Shown here in pieces: positions 42,481 to 54,547 of a DNA stretch of 64,000 bases; positions within the stretch are counted from its first letter, which is position 1; the number at the start of each line of letters is the position of its first letter. The notes beneath the pieces are model-generated. The model worked only from the letters and a program-made list of their open reading frames with translations, was not told the DNA's origin and ran no database searches. A program made the translations under genes and the position numbers. Source of the DNA: Hymenochaete sp. R1 (taxonomy: Eukaryota; Basidiomycota; Agaricomycetes; Hymenochaetales; Hymenochaetaceae); the NCBI GenBank assembly GCA_019400425.1, contig JAFREE010000120.1:1-64000 (forward strand), in the 5' to 3' direction.

Positions 42481-45395
42481 TTAGTTAGCAATAGCACTAG
42501 TAGCAACGAACGGCGATCCATGGATATAATCGCTGAACGAGAACCGCGCATCAGCCGGGCCCGAGCCGTCATGTCCATGTCCATGACCCTCCTGTGTCTG
42601 ATGCTCTTGTGAATGACTATACACGTCATACCCACCATACGCAGACACGCCATACATCTGCGCCTGCGTCGAGGGCTCTTGCTGAATATAACCCTGATGC
42701 TGCTGCTGCTGCTGCTGCTGCTGGGCGTACGACTGTTGTTGGTGCTGTTGACCATGCACGCCCGAGACCATATGCGAAACGTCGACAGCACCATCGAGGA
42801 GCTCGAAACTCGTCACGGCGGTCTGGTCGTGCGCGCGGAACCCGTCATACCGCGGGCTCCCCTCTGCTGAGCTATTCCCACCACTCGCACTGCCATCGCT
42901 CGTCTGACCTGATCCACTAGTACCAGCAACTGCACCACTAACACCGTTCGCGCCCGTGGAATCTCCAAAGGCGTTATACTGGGGTTGAGCGTGCGCGTAA
43001 TACGACTGATCGGGAGGTACACCGACGACATCGCCTCCTTGAGGGTGATACACGTGCGCTTCACCACAGGCACCCGTCGCAAGACCGGAGTACTGTTCGG
43101 AGAAGACACCGTGCCCATGCTCCGTTGGATAGCTGGCGGCTTGGTCAGTGGTAGTACCGGCGCCATACATGTGGTGTGTTTCAGCAGACTCCAGGGACAT
43201 GTTGGTGGCGGTTTTGCGGATAGGGATGGGCTGCGCCAATGGGAACTCGTTCGAAGTTTGGTGTGAGAGGAGGGCGTGAGGAGGAATGTCTGTGTTTGAG
43301 GATACTTGAGCGTTCTGAGAACTGGAAAGGGCGGATCCAAACCCGCTCATGTCGAACGAGTCGCGCGCACCCGTCTGAGGAGCGGAGGTTGATGGAGAAA
43401 TGGACTTTGAAGATGATGGAATCTCGTTGTGCATACCATGACCCACTTCCTTTGGTGCAGAGCCAAAAGAAAAGGTAGGATTAATGAGCGTCGAACCGAT
43501 ACCCGGAAGACCCGGATCGCTTTGCGATGGACCCTGACTATACGAGGTTTGAAGCTGCGATGACGCATACTGGGGGTGAGACGTTTGGGAATATACAGGT
43601 GTCATAGGGTCGACGCTATCCATATCGTACCACATTCCACCTGGGCCACCAGCAGAGCCAGGGTTTGATTGTGAGGGATGGGACTGAGACGGCGCGAAGG
43701 GATTCGTGAACGGCTCTGCCACAGCACCCACAAATCCGCCGGAGCCCGGTTGTTGTTGCGAAGGACCAAGATCGAAGCTGGGGAATTGCTGATTAGGGTC
43801 AAATGACTGTGATGTGTATGTGTTCGGATACGAGTTGAGGTCGAAGTTATTGAACGATCCGGAGTTGAGCTGGTGTGAGAGACTGGGTTGGGTGGAGGAA
43901 GCACGTCTACCAAGTTGCCCTAGTTGATGTGTATGAGCTGCGCGTGCACCCATCCCTCCAAGTCCAAGACCCATCGAGCTCATACCGCTGAAACCAGAGA
44001 GACCGGAGAACGCGGTGCCGGTGGTAGTTGCGATAGGAGAAGCGGCGCGAGACATCGTCATAGCCTGAGGCATACCGAGTCCCGAGATATGCTGGATCTT
44101 GACGCCGTCCACATTGCCCTGGGGCCATGGCGAAGGTGAATGGTAGCTATTCAGGTCTGAAGGAAGAGATGGCAACGCAATGCCACCAGAAGGTTGGCCA
44201 GATGGCGCCTGCGCCAAGGCTGGGTTTGCAAAGTTAAAGGGATCAGCTGAAATACCAGGCGGTTGTGCAAACGGTGCACTGAAGTGGTAGTTCTGATAAG
44301 CTTCGGTAGGAAGAGGGACAGAGCTCGAACGACGGTGGCCAAGGTAAAAGTTGGTCGGTACGCGTACTTGCTGTTGCTGACGCCCTATCTTGTTCGACTG
44401 ACCGGTGCTCGTCGATTCTGGCATCAGATCCAGAGAGGTCTCATCACCGCCGACGGATTCGTCGCGACCTTTCTTCTCCTTGTCAGTAGCAACAGCGGCT
44501 GCGCGCGCAGCTTCCCTTGCAGCCTGACGCCTCTTCTTCTTTTCGGGGTCATGCTTTGGCTGGAATCGATAATCGGGGTAACGTCTTTTGTGATCTTGTT
44601 TCGCCTTTTCCGCCGCCTGTTCCCAGTGAGCCCTCTCTTTCGGGTATAGACTCTTCCAACAGTTCCCTATTATCAAGAAAGACGGCAAATCATCAACAAA
44701 AGAAGTTCAATCGGAGGGAGATAATGACGGGAAAAAAGACGGAAGCAACCACCACGATGAAATGGAAAGATGATCAAAGAAGTCACGTGAAAACGCGCCA
44801 CCGCATACAGTAAGCCAAGTCGGAGACGCGCGTGAGAAGAGGCGGAGAGATCAACTCACCGACAATGCGACTTAAGCTCGAGTGATTCGTCTCGATACTT
44901 CCGGGTACGTGCCTCTGATGCACGAAATTTTGACGGAAAAGCATGAAAGCATTCGGTGGTCGCGGGATGTGATCAACACTGTCCTTCCTTCCACCGCGCC
45001 GCTTCTTCATCGACGGTGCATTTACACCGGAAGCAGAAGCCTCCGCAAGCGCAGCGATGTCGTCGCCAGGCCTCAGCTCGTGGATATCATCGTCGGGCGA
45101 GATTGGGGAGCGAGACGCGAGGCTTGGATCGTTGGGGTACGTGCCAGGTGTGACGTTGGGCGCGAATGTATAGTTTTTAGGAGGTACGAGGGAACGTCGG
45201 CGCGTAACGACTGGTTGTTGCATGTATTGGATAGAGATGTCAAGGTTTGTCAAGACCGAGTTCATGCGATAGTGTATGTAGAGTTTAAGAAGAGAGAAGC
45301 TTACGGAGAGATATGGAAGATTTTCTCCTACCGCCGACGGTAAAGTTAATAGCGGTGGAGGCAGGGCCTTGCTGGGCGGCCTTGACGGACGCCAT
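42481..45395 (-). CDS. Large HMG-box transcription factor with polyglutamine-rich tail
   Basis: Three exons on the minus strand: 45332-45395, 44860-45210, 42481-44666 (866 aa). The HMG box is split by an intron: DHIPRPPNAFMLFRQNFVHQ, SSLSRIVGNCWKSL, then YPKERAHWEQAAEKAKQDHK and RRYPDYRFQPKH. The PRPPNAFMLFR/YPxYRFxP wording is that of basidiomycete sequence-specific HMG regulators such as Prf1- or Pcc1-type factors of sexual development, though which one cannot be said. The remaining 700 residues are Ser/Gln/Gly-rich, with an octa-CTG tract (42700-42723) coding polyglutamine, typical of activation domains. A basic EKKKRRQAAREAARA stretch follows the box. Intron 1 was placed to join FTVG with VVTRRRSLVPP. 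Confidence 0.85.
42700..42723. repeat. (CTG)8 microsatellite encoding polyglutamine
   Basis: Eight perfect CTG units on the plus strand, read as CAG/Gln in the HMG-box protein; a mixed Gln/His stretch extends it. It is likely length-polymorphic between strains. Confidence 0.8.
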
Positions 45396-48300
45396 GCTTC
45401 AGGTCAAGAAGAGGAGTTGAGCGGGATGGGATGTGTGATGGGAGTGTCGGGGACGGGGAGAGCGCAGATGGAGGTAAGAGGACAAGGGACGGGACGGAGA
45501 ACAAGCAGGGCTGTATAACGAAATCTGTGGTGGCTTGTCTATTTGAATGGCTCGTGGCCCTTTCATCTTCCCACGCTCTGATTCAGTGATTCCTTCCACG
45601 TTTTCTCTTTGATTCCGTCTCTTTTCTTCCTCCCTTTCCTTCATTCTTTTTCATCTTCATCTTCATTTTATTTTATACATTCAAAAATTACTGGCATATT
45701 TATATCAACTCTCTGTATCGTACTTTTGTTGTCCCTACCGTCTGTCCTTCAAGACGCTGCTACGCCCAGGTTGTGGACCCTTGTTTGTCCACACGTGTCA
45801 GTGAGAATCGCGTCAATTCGGGCAGACAACCCCGTCCATATTTGGCTCAAAGCATCCTCTCATTCCAGCCATTTCGTCCTCCCTCTTGTAAAACGCCGTC
45901 GCACATTCCTTTATCGAATCGCATATACCATTGCTTGCCGATACTTCTCTTCCACCAGCTTTCTGAGATCGAAGTACGAAGAACGAAGGAGAAAAAAAGC
46001 ATCATTTTGAAATCCATCTATCTTTTCTTTCGAGAAGATCATTCACGCAACAGACGCAGGCGAAATCATGGAATCACTGACAAGTCATCACCACCACACA
46101 TCCAAAACCAGTACTTCATCATCCCATCCATCCCATGGTGATTTCCAATGGCGAAACGTGCCTCCCATATGCATGTACTAGATCTCCTCGATCTCTCGGC
46201 TCGCTTCAGATGTGATGTTCATGCTTTGCCCTGCCTTGACCTTTTCCTTTTTTAAAATTGGATCAAGTCCACGGTGATTCCGGTAATCCGCCCACTAGTA
46301 CTACTTCCTCAATGAACACGTTCGGGGAGATTAGACTTTGAGTTCTCGGTCGTAATGGATGCAACGTGCTCGGGGTGGACGTGACGGACGGACCCTGTGT
46401 TTCAGGTTCTTCTCTCGTTCTTGGGTTCGCGTTTCATCGGATGAATGAAGAAATTAGACTAGGGAAGGACGAAGTGGGGTGCCCGATTTATCGTAACGAA
46501 GGAGGGAGGAGGAAGAAAACAAGGGCGCCTTCGTGAGAACGAATAGGAAGGCCCGGAGGTTCGTTCATTTGCACCTCACTCTACTCTGCTGCTCTAATCA
46601 TCGTTTCATCTTCCATATTGACCGGGTTGACTGGCAGTATTGCGAGCTGCGCGTCGTCTTTAACTTGTTGGATGGCCTGAGCCTTGATGATGGAAATTCA
46701 CATAAGACGAGACATGATAGTAGCGCTGGAGAAACGCTTGTTCTTTCTTTCTCCCTCCCGCTCTCATCACCCAGCACTCAGGCCCAACGTTCGACATCCA
46801 CTTGATCAAATGGCAACTACTGCTCGTTCATCTACGATTCTTCACGAGCTTGGCCTTATCTTGCTGGAATACCTTGTGCACCGCCGCCCCGCGATCCCCC
46901 ATGATGTACGACGTGATGATGACCATGACCTTAGGCCGCTACAGCCTCCATTCTACGTGATCAACGTTCGTAGTCGTAACAACGAAGTGCATCGTTTACA
47001 ATGTGTTATTCTGTCTTGAATCGGGAAACTAGTCTCAGTGGCGCAATCCCTCTTCGCTCTTCTCCAGTTCCAGTGATTACTCGTATGAACATCCTCAGCA
47101 ACAGCAGCAGGGCGGCATCAGCATCGGGCCATCGACATCGGTCTCGTTGGTCTCGTTGTTGGTCCCCTATGCCTCTCGACTGAGCTTTCATCGGACCGCC
47201 GGAGCACAAAATCCATTTCCCCGCTCTCACTGCCAGTCCTCTCACCCTTAGTACTCAGCCGAGCCCAGCAACCCTCCACGTGGCAAACATCATCTCACTC
47301 ACTCAATAATTCGTAATAAAAGCGGTTACGTTATTTCCTGATTGGCGCACGCGCGCGGCGAGGGTCCGTCCCCGGGCCTGGGGTAGTTAGACCCATCTAC
47401 CATCGGCCTTCCCAAATTTGGACTTTGTGTAGGTCCAGAGGTTCCGGATGGGGTATGGGACCGGGACCGGGATGAAATAGAGCATCGGCTTTACTTTCCT
47501 TTCCTCCGTTCCGTGACAATGTTTCGTTTCGGTTTCGATACATGTTCGAGAGCAGGAAGTTTAGGATTGGCGGGATTGGGATATTTGCAGCGGGATGCGG
47601 GACAATCTGCGGGAAGGCGTTATGATTATGGGGTGAGCGTATCACTCAGATCTTATTTTCTTGTCAAAGTCAATGCAAATTTTTGAAGTTGTGTGGTGTA
47701 CGACGGTTCGAGTCAACTTTGAGGCGTGGACCCGTCAGGAAGACGTTGCATCGCCTCGCGAATGTCGACTATCAACCTCAATCGACATGACCGTAATGAC
47801 GAACGTCTCCCTGTTCATCACAAGAATGATTCGAAGTCGGACCGCACCTACCGCACCCTCACATGCTATACCGAAGCTCGCGAGGAAGGTAATTAATTGA
47901 CAAATGCTGCTCTTTCCCTCGCGTCTCACACAGTTACACATGAGTTGCTGTTGGACCATCTTGGGGCTCCTCTTCGTGCGTTGACTGGTATTTTTCATGG
48001 TAGAGTCTGTGGACCCCGGATTCATAGAGCAATGGAGGCTCAACTCGACGTTGCTTCGCTTCGGTCTTCGATTTGTTATTTCGAGGTGTTAACGAGCCCT
48101 CATGATTAATCATTAATTGGCTACTGGCACTTTGTTGGTGACGCGGCAGGATCTGGATGGTTTCGCCACTCAGGTCCCGACTTTGCACCTTTTGCCGAAC
48201 CCGAACTTTCTTGACTACGTGCGTTTACATACTGATTTTGATCTTGCCACCACTCCCAGGTTAGCACTCAGAAAATTCCCCGGGTCTTCGACTTCGACTC

Positions 48301-48671
48301 GTACGACGCGCCTCTCAAAATTACAATACCGCAATCCCCCCTTTTCTATTGAAAGCGTCAATACTCTTTCAAGTGTCCTCTTCTGAGACCGGTCCGCGAT
48401 ACAGTAAGTCCATTACGTCTCTCTAGACACCTATCCCCATCTCATCCACGCAAAGATTCATCTACATCCATACCTCTCGCAACTTTGTTTGAACCCTTTT
48501 TTAGCCTCGGTCCTCTTTTGGACCTACAGTATCGTCGCAATGTCGCTAACGTGTGTGCATTGAGAGGAAGGTTATAAAAAAGGCTGGGACTACGCACGTC
48601 CCTGACTACGTTTCCCCTCCTTTCTCAACCACGCGGATACTCCCTGGATATTAACATTACTTCCAATAGAT
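45396..48671. other. Long stretch without a confident gene
   Basis: 3.3 kb between the divergent HMG-box gene and the gene at 48672. It is C/T-rich near both ends, as in promoters. Small frames were seen at 46069-46182 (MESLTSHHHHTSKTS...), 46810-47019 (MATTARSSTILHELG...) and across 47930-48386, but without shared motifs or clear splice continuity. Long non-coding upstream regions are common for fungal developmental regulators such as the HMG gene. Confidence 0.4.
48572..48580 (+). promoter_or_regulatory. TATA box of the gene at 48672
   Basis: TTATAAAAA about 95 bases before ATG 48672. Confidence 0.45.
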
Positions 48672-50015
48672 ATGGGGAGCAAGAATTCGTCTCCAGTCGA
48701 TACCCCAACCGGTAGTCGCAGTAGTCGGCGAACGTCACAGGACGGTCGTCGGATGCATCTCGCGAAAAAGAACATGCAAGCCAGACTTCCTGATACTCCT
48801 CCTTCCAGCCCATCCAGTCGGACAGCTTCAGACGCGGGCAAGTTGGCCTTGGTATTAGAGAAGCTGGGTGTCTCGAGCAAAGGGCATCCCGGTGAGGACC
48901 ACAGTCGCGGGTCTGAAAAAGATCACGAGCAGGCTCGGAGAAACGAGCCTGGTAAAAGGAAGAAAACAACGATTGAGGGAAAGGACCAGGTTGACAGCTT
49001 CTTCGATACGCTCTCAGGCCTGCCTTCTGAGAGCGACATCTCCCTCTTTAGTTACGCCACCGCCGAGACTCGCCTCTATGATGAAGCGGACGAGGGCATT
49101 GATAGTCATCGCCTTCTTCTACATTCCGAACAGCACGTCGCTGATAGCGATGTCGAGTCGGTCGCTAGGGGTTCAAGTATCGGGCAACGACCGAGCACAG
49201 ACTCTGGACACCATGAACCAGAACTCCTGACTGATAGTATCTGCAGCGACGATTCCAAGGCTATGTATCGAAGTTATGATCCTGGGTCTGTGAATGAGCC
49301 AGAATGGGCAAGTCCGGCAACGAAGGCTTGGGTGGAAGAGAAGCTGTTGGCGAAGAAGAATAAAGGATTGTTGTTCAACCTTAAGGATAGGGAGGAGGTG
49401 AGGAAGGTTGATGTGATGAGGCGGTGGGATGAGGATAGACGTGAACTCAAAGAGCTCGAGAAACGTGAGTTTCTGTTTTTCGTGATGTTATGTTGGGCGC
49501 TCCCTGCAGAAGCGACGTTAGGCGTACGAAAAAAGCTTGGCCACAGTGCTGACATTTGTCATGTGAAGTCATTGTAGAGATGCAAAAGCCAAAGGACGTA
49601 CATCTGCAATTCTACTATCGCAAATTCAGCAGGGGGTTTATCGATGATCTCCGCTTTGTAAAGCAGGTACCTGTCATCAAAGGTACGTGAAACAATCTCT
49701 CACATTATTCCCTAGCACTCGTTAACACTCACCTCTTCGCTTCTCCGTCTTTCCCCTTCGACAATAGTACTCGAAATAAAGGGAAGTGTCGACAAAGGGA
49801 AGGAGATTGCTTCGTATATTGGGTTGTTCCCTTACCAAAGCGAGGAAGCGACTGACTGTGACCGGGAGACGCTTGCTGAGCTCTCGAAAAAGGTCAGAGC
49901 AGTTGTTGAGAAAAATCGTGAGCTACCAGTGCAGGATAGCAAGGGTCTGATTCGTCGTACTTCGAATCGGGCTGATTGTATTGGGTTTGATACACACGCA
50001 GGGCGCATGATATAG
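48672..50015 (+). CDS. Hypothetical acidic/charged protein
   Basis: Three exons, 48672-49464, 49578-49682, 49768-50015, giving 381 aa. The N-terminus (MGSKNSSPVDTPTGSRSSRR) is Ser/Arg-rich and its Gly-2/Ser-6 spacing fits an N-myristoylation site. A long disordered, acidic section follows. The C-terminal third looks ordered: EWASPATKAWVEEKLLAKKN, KDVHLQFYYRKFSRGFIDDL, VLEIKGSVDKGKEIASYIGL. No family was recognised. The splice junctions restore a continuous frame, supporting a real gene; a further downstream exon cannot be excluded. Confidence 0.65.
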
Positions 50016-51218
50016 CATGGCTATTGTGCTCGGTGTAAACGCTATAAGCTGATGTAGGACTAAAGCGGAATAATGCATACAGAATAAGCTTCCCTCATTG
50101 CAGAGTAGTCGTTTGAATGGGATGGCTTTGCCGTACCTGTTAAACGTCATATTCCACCTGATGGACTATTGACTCGGCAGACCATAGAGTGAAAAGGTTT
50201 CATACGCACGTTGTGAGTCGGTAGTTTCATATCCTCAGACAGTGATTTCAGCAGGCCTTTCCTCCGAGTTGTGACAGAGGCCTACAGGTCAAAGTTTGCT
50301 GTGAAGTTTAATCGAACTTAGTTGTGCTAGGAGACTCTCAGGTCGGGCTTGACCACTTGAAGTTAGGCTAGCCAGCATCATGGTTTCCAACAAGCTTCAT
50401 GACAGTAACTTCGAGCCTTTCTTCCTCGAAGGCGGAACTTTAGCGCCATCCCGTTGGATCAGTGCTCCCGTTAAATTGGTACTGCGCTGAGTCGATTCCG
50501 GCTTTGAGACCTTTTTTTTACTTGCCTTGAGCACAAGCCCGATGGGTTTCAGAATAGATGTTCAACGTCGTACAGCGTGCGTCCACCACGAGTCGCGACG
50601 ACGACGATTTTTCCTGGCGAAGAGGGGTTTACGGGAAGTGGTTATTAGGATAGGCGCGGGAGACTTCCGAGTCGCGACGCGCGAGACGACTCCGCCGGCC
50701 GGATATTTAGCGGTCCGGGAGCTGAGGAAGAAGAAAAAGATCAAGCTCGTTCTTGAGTTCCAATCACGTCCTGAATGATGCCAGCGTCAACGTGGCTCGC
50801 CCCATCATCATCATCATTATCGTCAACACAAAATCACGGACACTATGAAACTCGACTTTACCTTAAACACTCATGCTGCGGTGCTGTTGACTCTCAGATG
50901 ACCAGACTAGCAGCACGATAAGGACTTGGGATACGACATCGACCCAGCTTCTGGTACCCGGGCGCTGTAGCATTCTCACCATGCCCAGGCGGCGGGACGC
51001 GTCGCATAAAGCCATCGTCGCCCTGAAAACATCGGTGATTCCGGCACGACGGCTGTTTAGCTCACTTACATATTGAGCTATATAAACGCGTGTCTATGCG
51101 TTTATGATTCACGGTTCGATACAAACCCCCCTCTCCCGCTATCGTTTCTCTGAACCCCACCGGAGGTTGTAACTGGCAGGCCTTACTCTGAAGCCTTGGT
51201 TTGGACATTGCGCGTAAT
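50016..51218. other. Intergenic region, no confident gene
   Basis: A 78-codon frame from ATG 50542 (MGFRIDVQRRTAC...) has a basic composition but no known motif. The rest looks non-coding. A TATA box for the P450 gene lies at 51079-51086. Confidence 0.4.
51079..51086 (+). promoter_or_regulatory. TATA box of the P450 gene
   Basis: TATATAAA, 133-140 bases before ATG 51219. Confidence 0.5.
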
Positions 51219-53752
51219 ATGGACTGGCTAAAGCAGTTGGACTTCAACATCGACCCACAGACGATTCATATCCTCTTGGGCTCTGGATGCTTATTGCTGG
51301 TGTTGCAGTATGTCCTCGAATACCGCAGAGCTCTTACAAGCGTCGGGTACGCACATTTTATTTACTTTTCTTTTCTGCTTTGCTTTACTAGTTTGGCTTT
51401 CTGATCCTGTTGTATCAGAAATTTGCCCGGATTCAGGCACTTGTTTCAGCCACTCTTTGGACCTGCGAATATAATCCCATTTACTATCCCTGGAGTTGTT
51501 ACTGGTCGAGGACATGCCTTTTGGACAAGACATAAAGGTATGTGGAGCTACACATGTTGCATATAAGATTCATAATTTACGCCCTCGACAGACTTTGAAA
51601 CGTTTGGAGCTGATATCACGTCCACCGTAAGAGTTCAGAGCACGGAATCATGGCACTTTCTCATTCAAGGTTGACATAAACCTAGGTGACGGCCTTTCCT
51701 CGAGCCAAAGTGGAGATTTTGACTTGTGATGCCGGCACTGCCAAGGTAAGCGTTTCTCACTCATGTTTTTTTTTGTCAAGATTATTTACAATATCTTTAG
51801 GAAATTACCACGTATCGCGCCAGGTATCCCAAGCCGTTGGCAGACTACAAGATCATGTTATTATTTGGTCGGAATATTGTCGCTACGGAAGGTACGAGAG
51901 TAGACTTGTTTGGAATGGTCTCGCCTAAATTTCGTCTTCATCGTCTAGGTGATGAGTGGAAGAAACACAGGAAGATTGCAAACCCTGCGTTCTCTGAGGT
52001 AAGTTGGAAGGCATGCTAACTGGCCAACGAACTGATTACAACTCGCGGTTCCAGCCTAATAATAAGCTTGTCTGGGACGAAGCCGTAAGAGTCACCGTAG
52101 ACATGATCGACAATGTCTGGAAGAACGAGCAAGAGGTCGTGATTGAGGACTGTGGGGATGTAACTTTCAAGGTATGAGCTTATACTACATGCTTTAAGGC
52201 ACTTATTATCTAAAACTTTTCTTATCAGCTCGCGCTTCTTGTCATTGGGTCTGCAGGTTCTTTTCTTGTTTCCTCACTTGTCCTGTCAAGATGCCAATAT
52301 ATTGTACTCTTTCAGGATTCGGTCGCGCCATTTCTTTCTCCGACGAAGAAAGGGTCCCGCCAGGATATACCATGTCCTTTAAGGAAGCTCTCAATATCGT
52401 CTCCTGCAACCTCATGCTTCCGCTTGTCTTACCCAACTGGATAATGAGTTTCACGAAGAAACTTCGTGATATTCGGACGGCGACAACTGAGTTAAAGCGG
52501 TATATGCAGGAGATGATCGATGAAAGGCAGAGTGGAGACAAGAGACCGGAGAGGCACGACTTGTTTAGCAATCTGCTGGAGGCGAACATGGAAGAGATGG
52601 ACGGAGAAGCAAAGTTAAAAGACAACGAGCTAATTGGTGAGTAAATTTGTCTTCTGAGCCTGGTATGGAATGTCTGACGGAGGCGCAGGAAACGTTTTCG
52701 TCTTTCTTCTTGCGGGGCATGAGGCGAGCCATCATCGTCTCTTCCCCGCGCGACGTGGTGTCTGACAATGTCTATACATTCTTAGACTACGGCTCACACT
52801 TTATGCTTCAACCTTGCGTTGCTCGCCCTCTACCCTGATCAGCAAGAAATCGTATACCAGAACATCAAATCAGTAATAGCCGACGGTCGGCTACCTGTAC
52901 GTTTCATTGGCCATCTTCACTATCAGATAACTCATGCTTCCTGAAGTCGTATGAAGACGTGCATAGCTTAACATATATTTCCGCGTACGTCCGACAAGGT
53001 GTTAATGATGAATGAATGACTCAAATTGTCTGTTCCAGTCTGTTCTATGAGACTCTACGTCTCTTTCCCATCGTGAGTGTTTTACGCTTTAAGGGATCAG
53101 CTTGTAATGAGTCTCTTCCGTAGGTGCCGCTTATACCGAAGTGTGCAGTGGAGGATACCACTCTTTCCTCTACTAACGCAGAGGGTGAAAGGATCATTGT
53201 ACCTGTACCGAAGGACGCAAGTGTAATGATCCACGTTCCTGGCATGCATTACAACCGTAAGTCATGTACATCGTATTTCAAGTTTCATTTTCTGACTGAA
53301 TATATGTGCAATGCAGCGAGGTATTGGAAAGATCCTCATGAATTCCGCCCACAACGGTTCTTAGAAGATTGGCCGCGAGAAGCGTTCATGCCTTTCAGCA
53401 GCGGTAAGTGGACTGGCCAACCCAACCTCCATCTACTATCCCATTGTCCAAAAACTTACTTCCTTCAATCTTTGTAGGTGCTCGGTCCTGTATTGGTCGG
53501 AGATTCTCGGAGACAGAATCTATTGCTATGCTTACCGTGCTCCTGTCTCGTTACCGTGTCGAGATTAAGGAAGAGCCCCAGTTCGTAGGTGAAACCTTCG
53601 AACGGCGGAAGGCACGCGTGCTCAAATGCCACTATGGGACTACGATAACGTGAGCTTGTTGTTTTTCTTTCTGAATATGATGAATGACTGATTTTGTATG
53701 TTCATACGTCAGTCCGAGCAGAGTACCGGTGGTCTTCAAACGGAGAGTATGA
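51219..53752 (+). CDS. Cytochrome P450 monooxygenase, ER membrane-anchored
   Basis: Seventeen exons: 51219-51346, 51419-51537, 51592-51626, 51686-51745, 51801-51891, 51949-51998, 52055-52171, 52229-52256, 52316-52636, 52689-52723, 52786-52896, 52947-52984, 53039-53072, 53124-53256, 53317-53403, 53478-53649, 53713-53752 (532 aa). An N-terminal membrane anchor (IHILLGSGCLLLVLQYVL) holds it in the ER. Hallmarks in order: WKKHRKIANPAFSE (helix C), VFVFLLAGHETTAHTL (I-helix oxygen-binding motif), FYETLRLFP (ExxR), EFRPQRFLED (PERF-like), and the heme-binding loop FMPFSSGARSCIGRRF with the axial Cys. The intron inside the I-helix (52724-52785) begins with GC instead of GT, restoring AGHE|TTAH. The substrate is unknown; wood- and litter-decay fungi carry many such P450s. 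The final small exon adds the usual VPVVFKRRV-type end. Confidence 0.9.
52724..52785 (+). other. Non-canonical GC-AG intron in the P450 gene
   Basis: The exon ends CATGAG and the intron starts GCGAGC and ends TTCTTAG. Only this junction gives the universal AGHE-TT I-helix motif; no GT at the right phase exists nearby. GC-AG introns are a minor known class. Confidence 0.7.
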
Positions 53753-54547
53753 TCGTCGTAGAGGACTAGGACTCAGACTCGGTGAAGGGATCGGTGTGTA
53801 ACATATACTATCAGTACACTCTTTTGTAATGCTTTCGTTTTCGTTTACTGGAACTTCTTATGAAAATCGGACAAATGGACTCATTTCTTTTCCAATTTCT
53901 TGGACTGGCAGCAGAAGAGCGATGTTCCGTGCAAAAGAGAATGCTGGGTTTAAGGCGATATTTTGCGGCGGCCGATTCTGCTCCGGCGCGACGCACCGGA
54001 ACAAACATTTCGATTAGTCAAATCAGACCCGCTCCGCCGACTCCTCTGCGCAAATCTCCGCCCTTTGGCTTCAAAATACTACCAGCAAGCAAATGCTACC
54101 GCACGCCACAATGTGCATTAGAATCGGGTCAAGAGTTACATATTAGCGAAAGGAAAGGTGTGATCTCGAACATCACGCAGAAATATGCACCTCGGCCAGG
54201 GTCTCCAAAGTGAAGTCGTGCATACAATTTAAGCAAAAAAAAAGTAATGTCTCGGCAGCCGGCTCGGACGCCACAGAAATCAAACGAACGATAGGGAGAG
54301 AAGAGGAGGACCGATGCTGTGGACCTCCCGGTCCTCACGCCGAGGTGCACAGCTCCGTTCCGAGCCTCGGCTGCGACTGCGGGAGCTACGGGCCTGCGGG
54401 TCACTTGAACCCCTCGCTCGTATATAAGAACGAGAAAGGCCTCGGAAGCTTGTCTGTAACTCAATACACATATCCTCATAAATCTTACCTGCCGAGACAT
54501 CACATCCTAATCCTAATCATCACCTCGACTTCACTTATAAATTCATC
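53753..54547. other. Intergenic region, no gene seen
   Basis: The P450 3' end and the promoter of the glycine-rich gene. No supported coding region. Confidence 0.5.
54421..54427 (+). promoter_or_regulatory. TATA box of the glycine-rich protein gene
   Basis: TATATAA in the string CTCGTATATAAGAACGAG, about 120 bases before ATG 54548, followed by a C/T-rich leader, a layout seen in highly expressed fungal genes. Confidence 0.5.

Noticed and set aside
46069..46182. Short frame MESLTSHHHHTSKTS... ending ICMY, considered as a mating pheromone precursor
   Set aside because: A pheromone precursor needs a CaaX end, with three residues after the Cys; here only two follow. The residues are not of the right type and no receptor gene is nearby.
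47690..47740. GGTTCGAGTC string, considered as a tRNA B box
   Set aside because: No A box, acceptor stem or anticodon arm can be folded around it.
51100..51130. GGTTCGATAC string, considered as a tRNA B box
   Set aside because: It lies between the P450 TATA box and its ATG and no cloverleaf forms.
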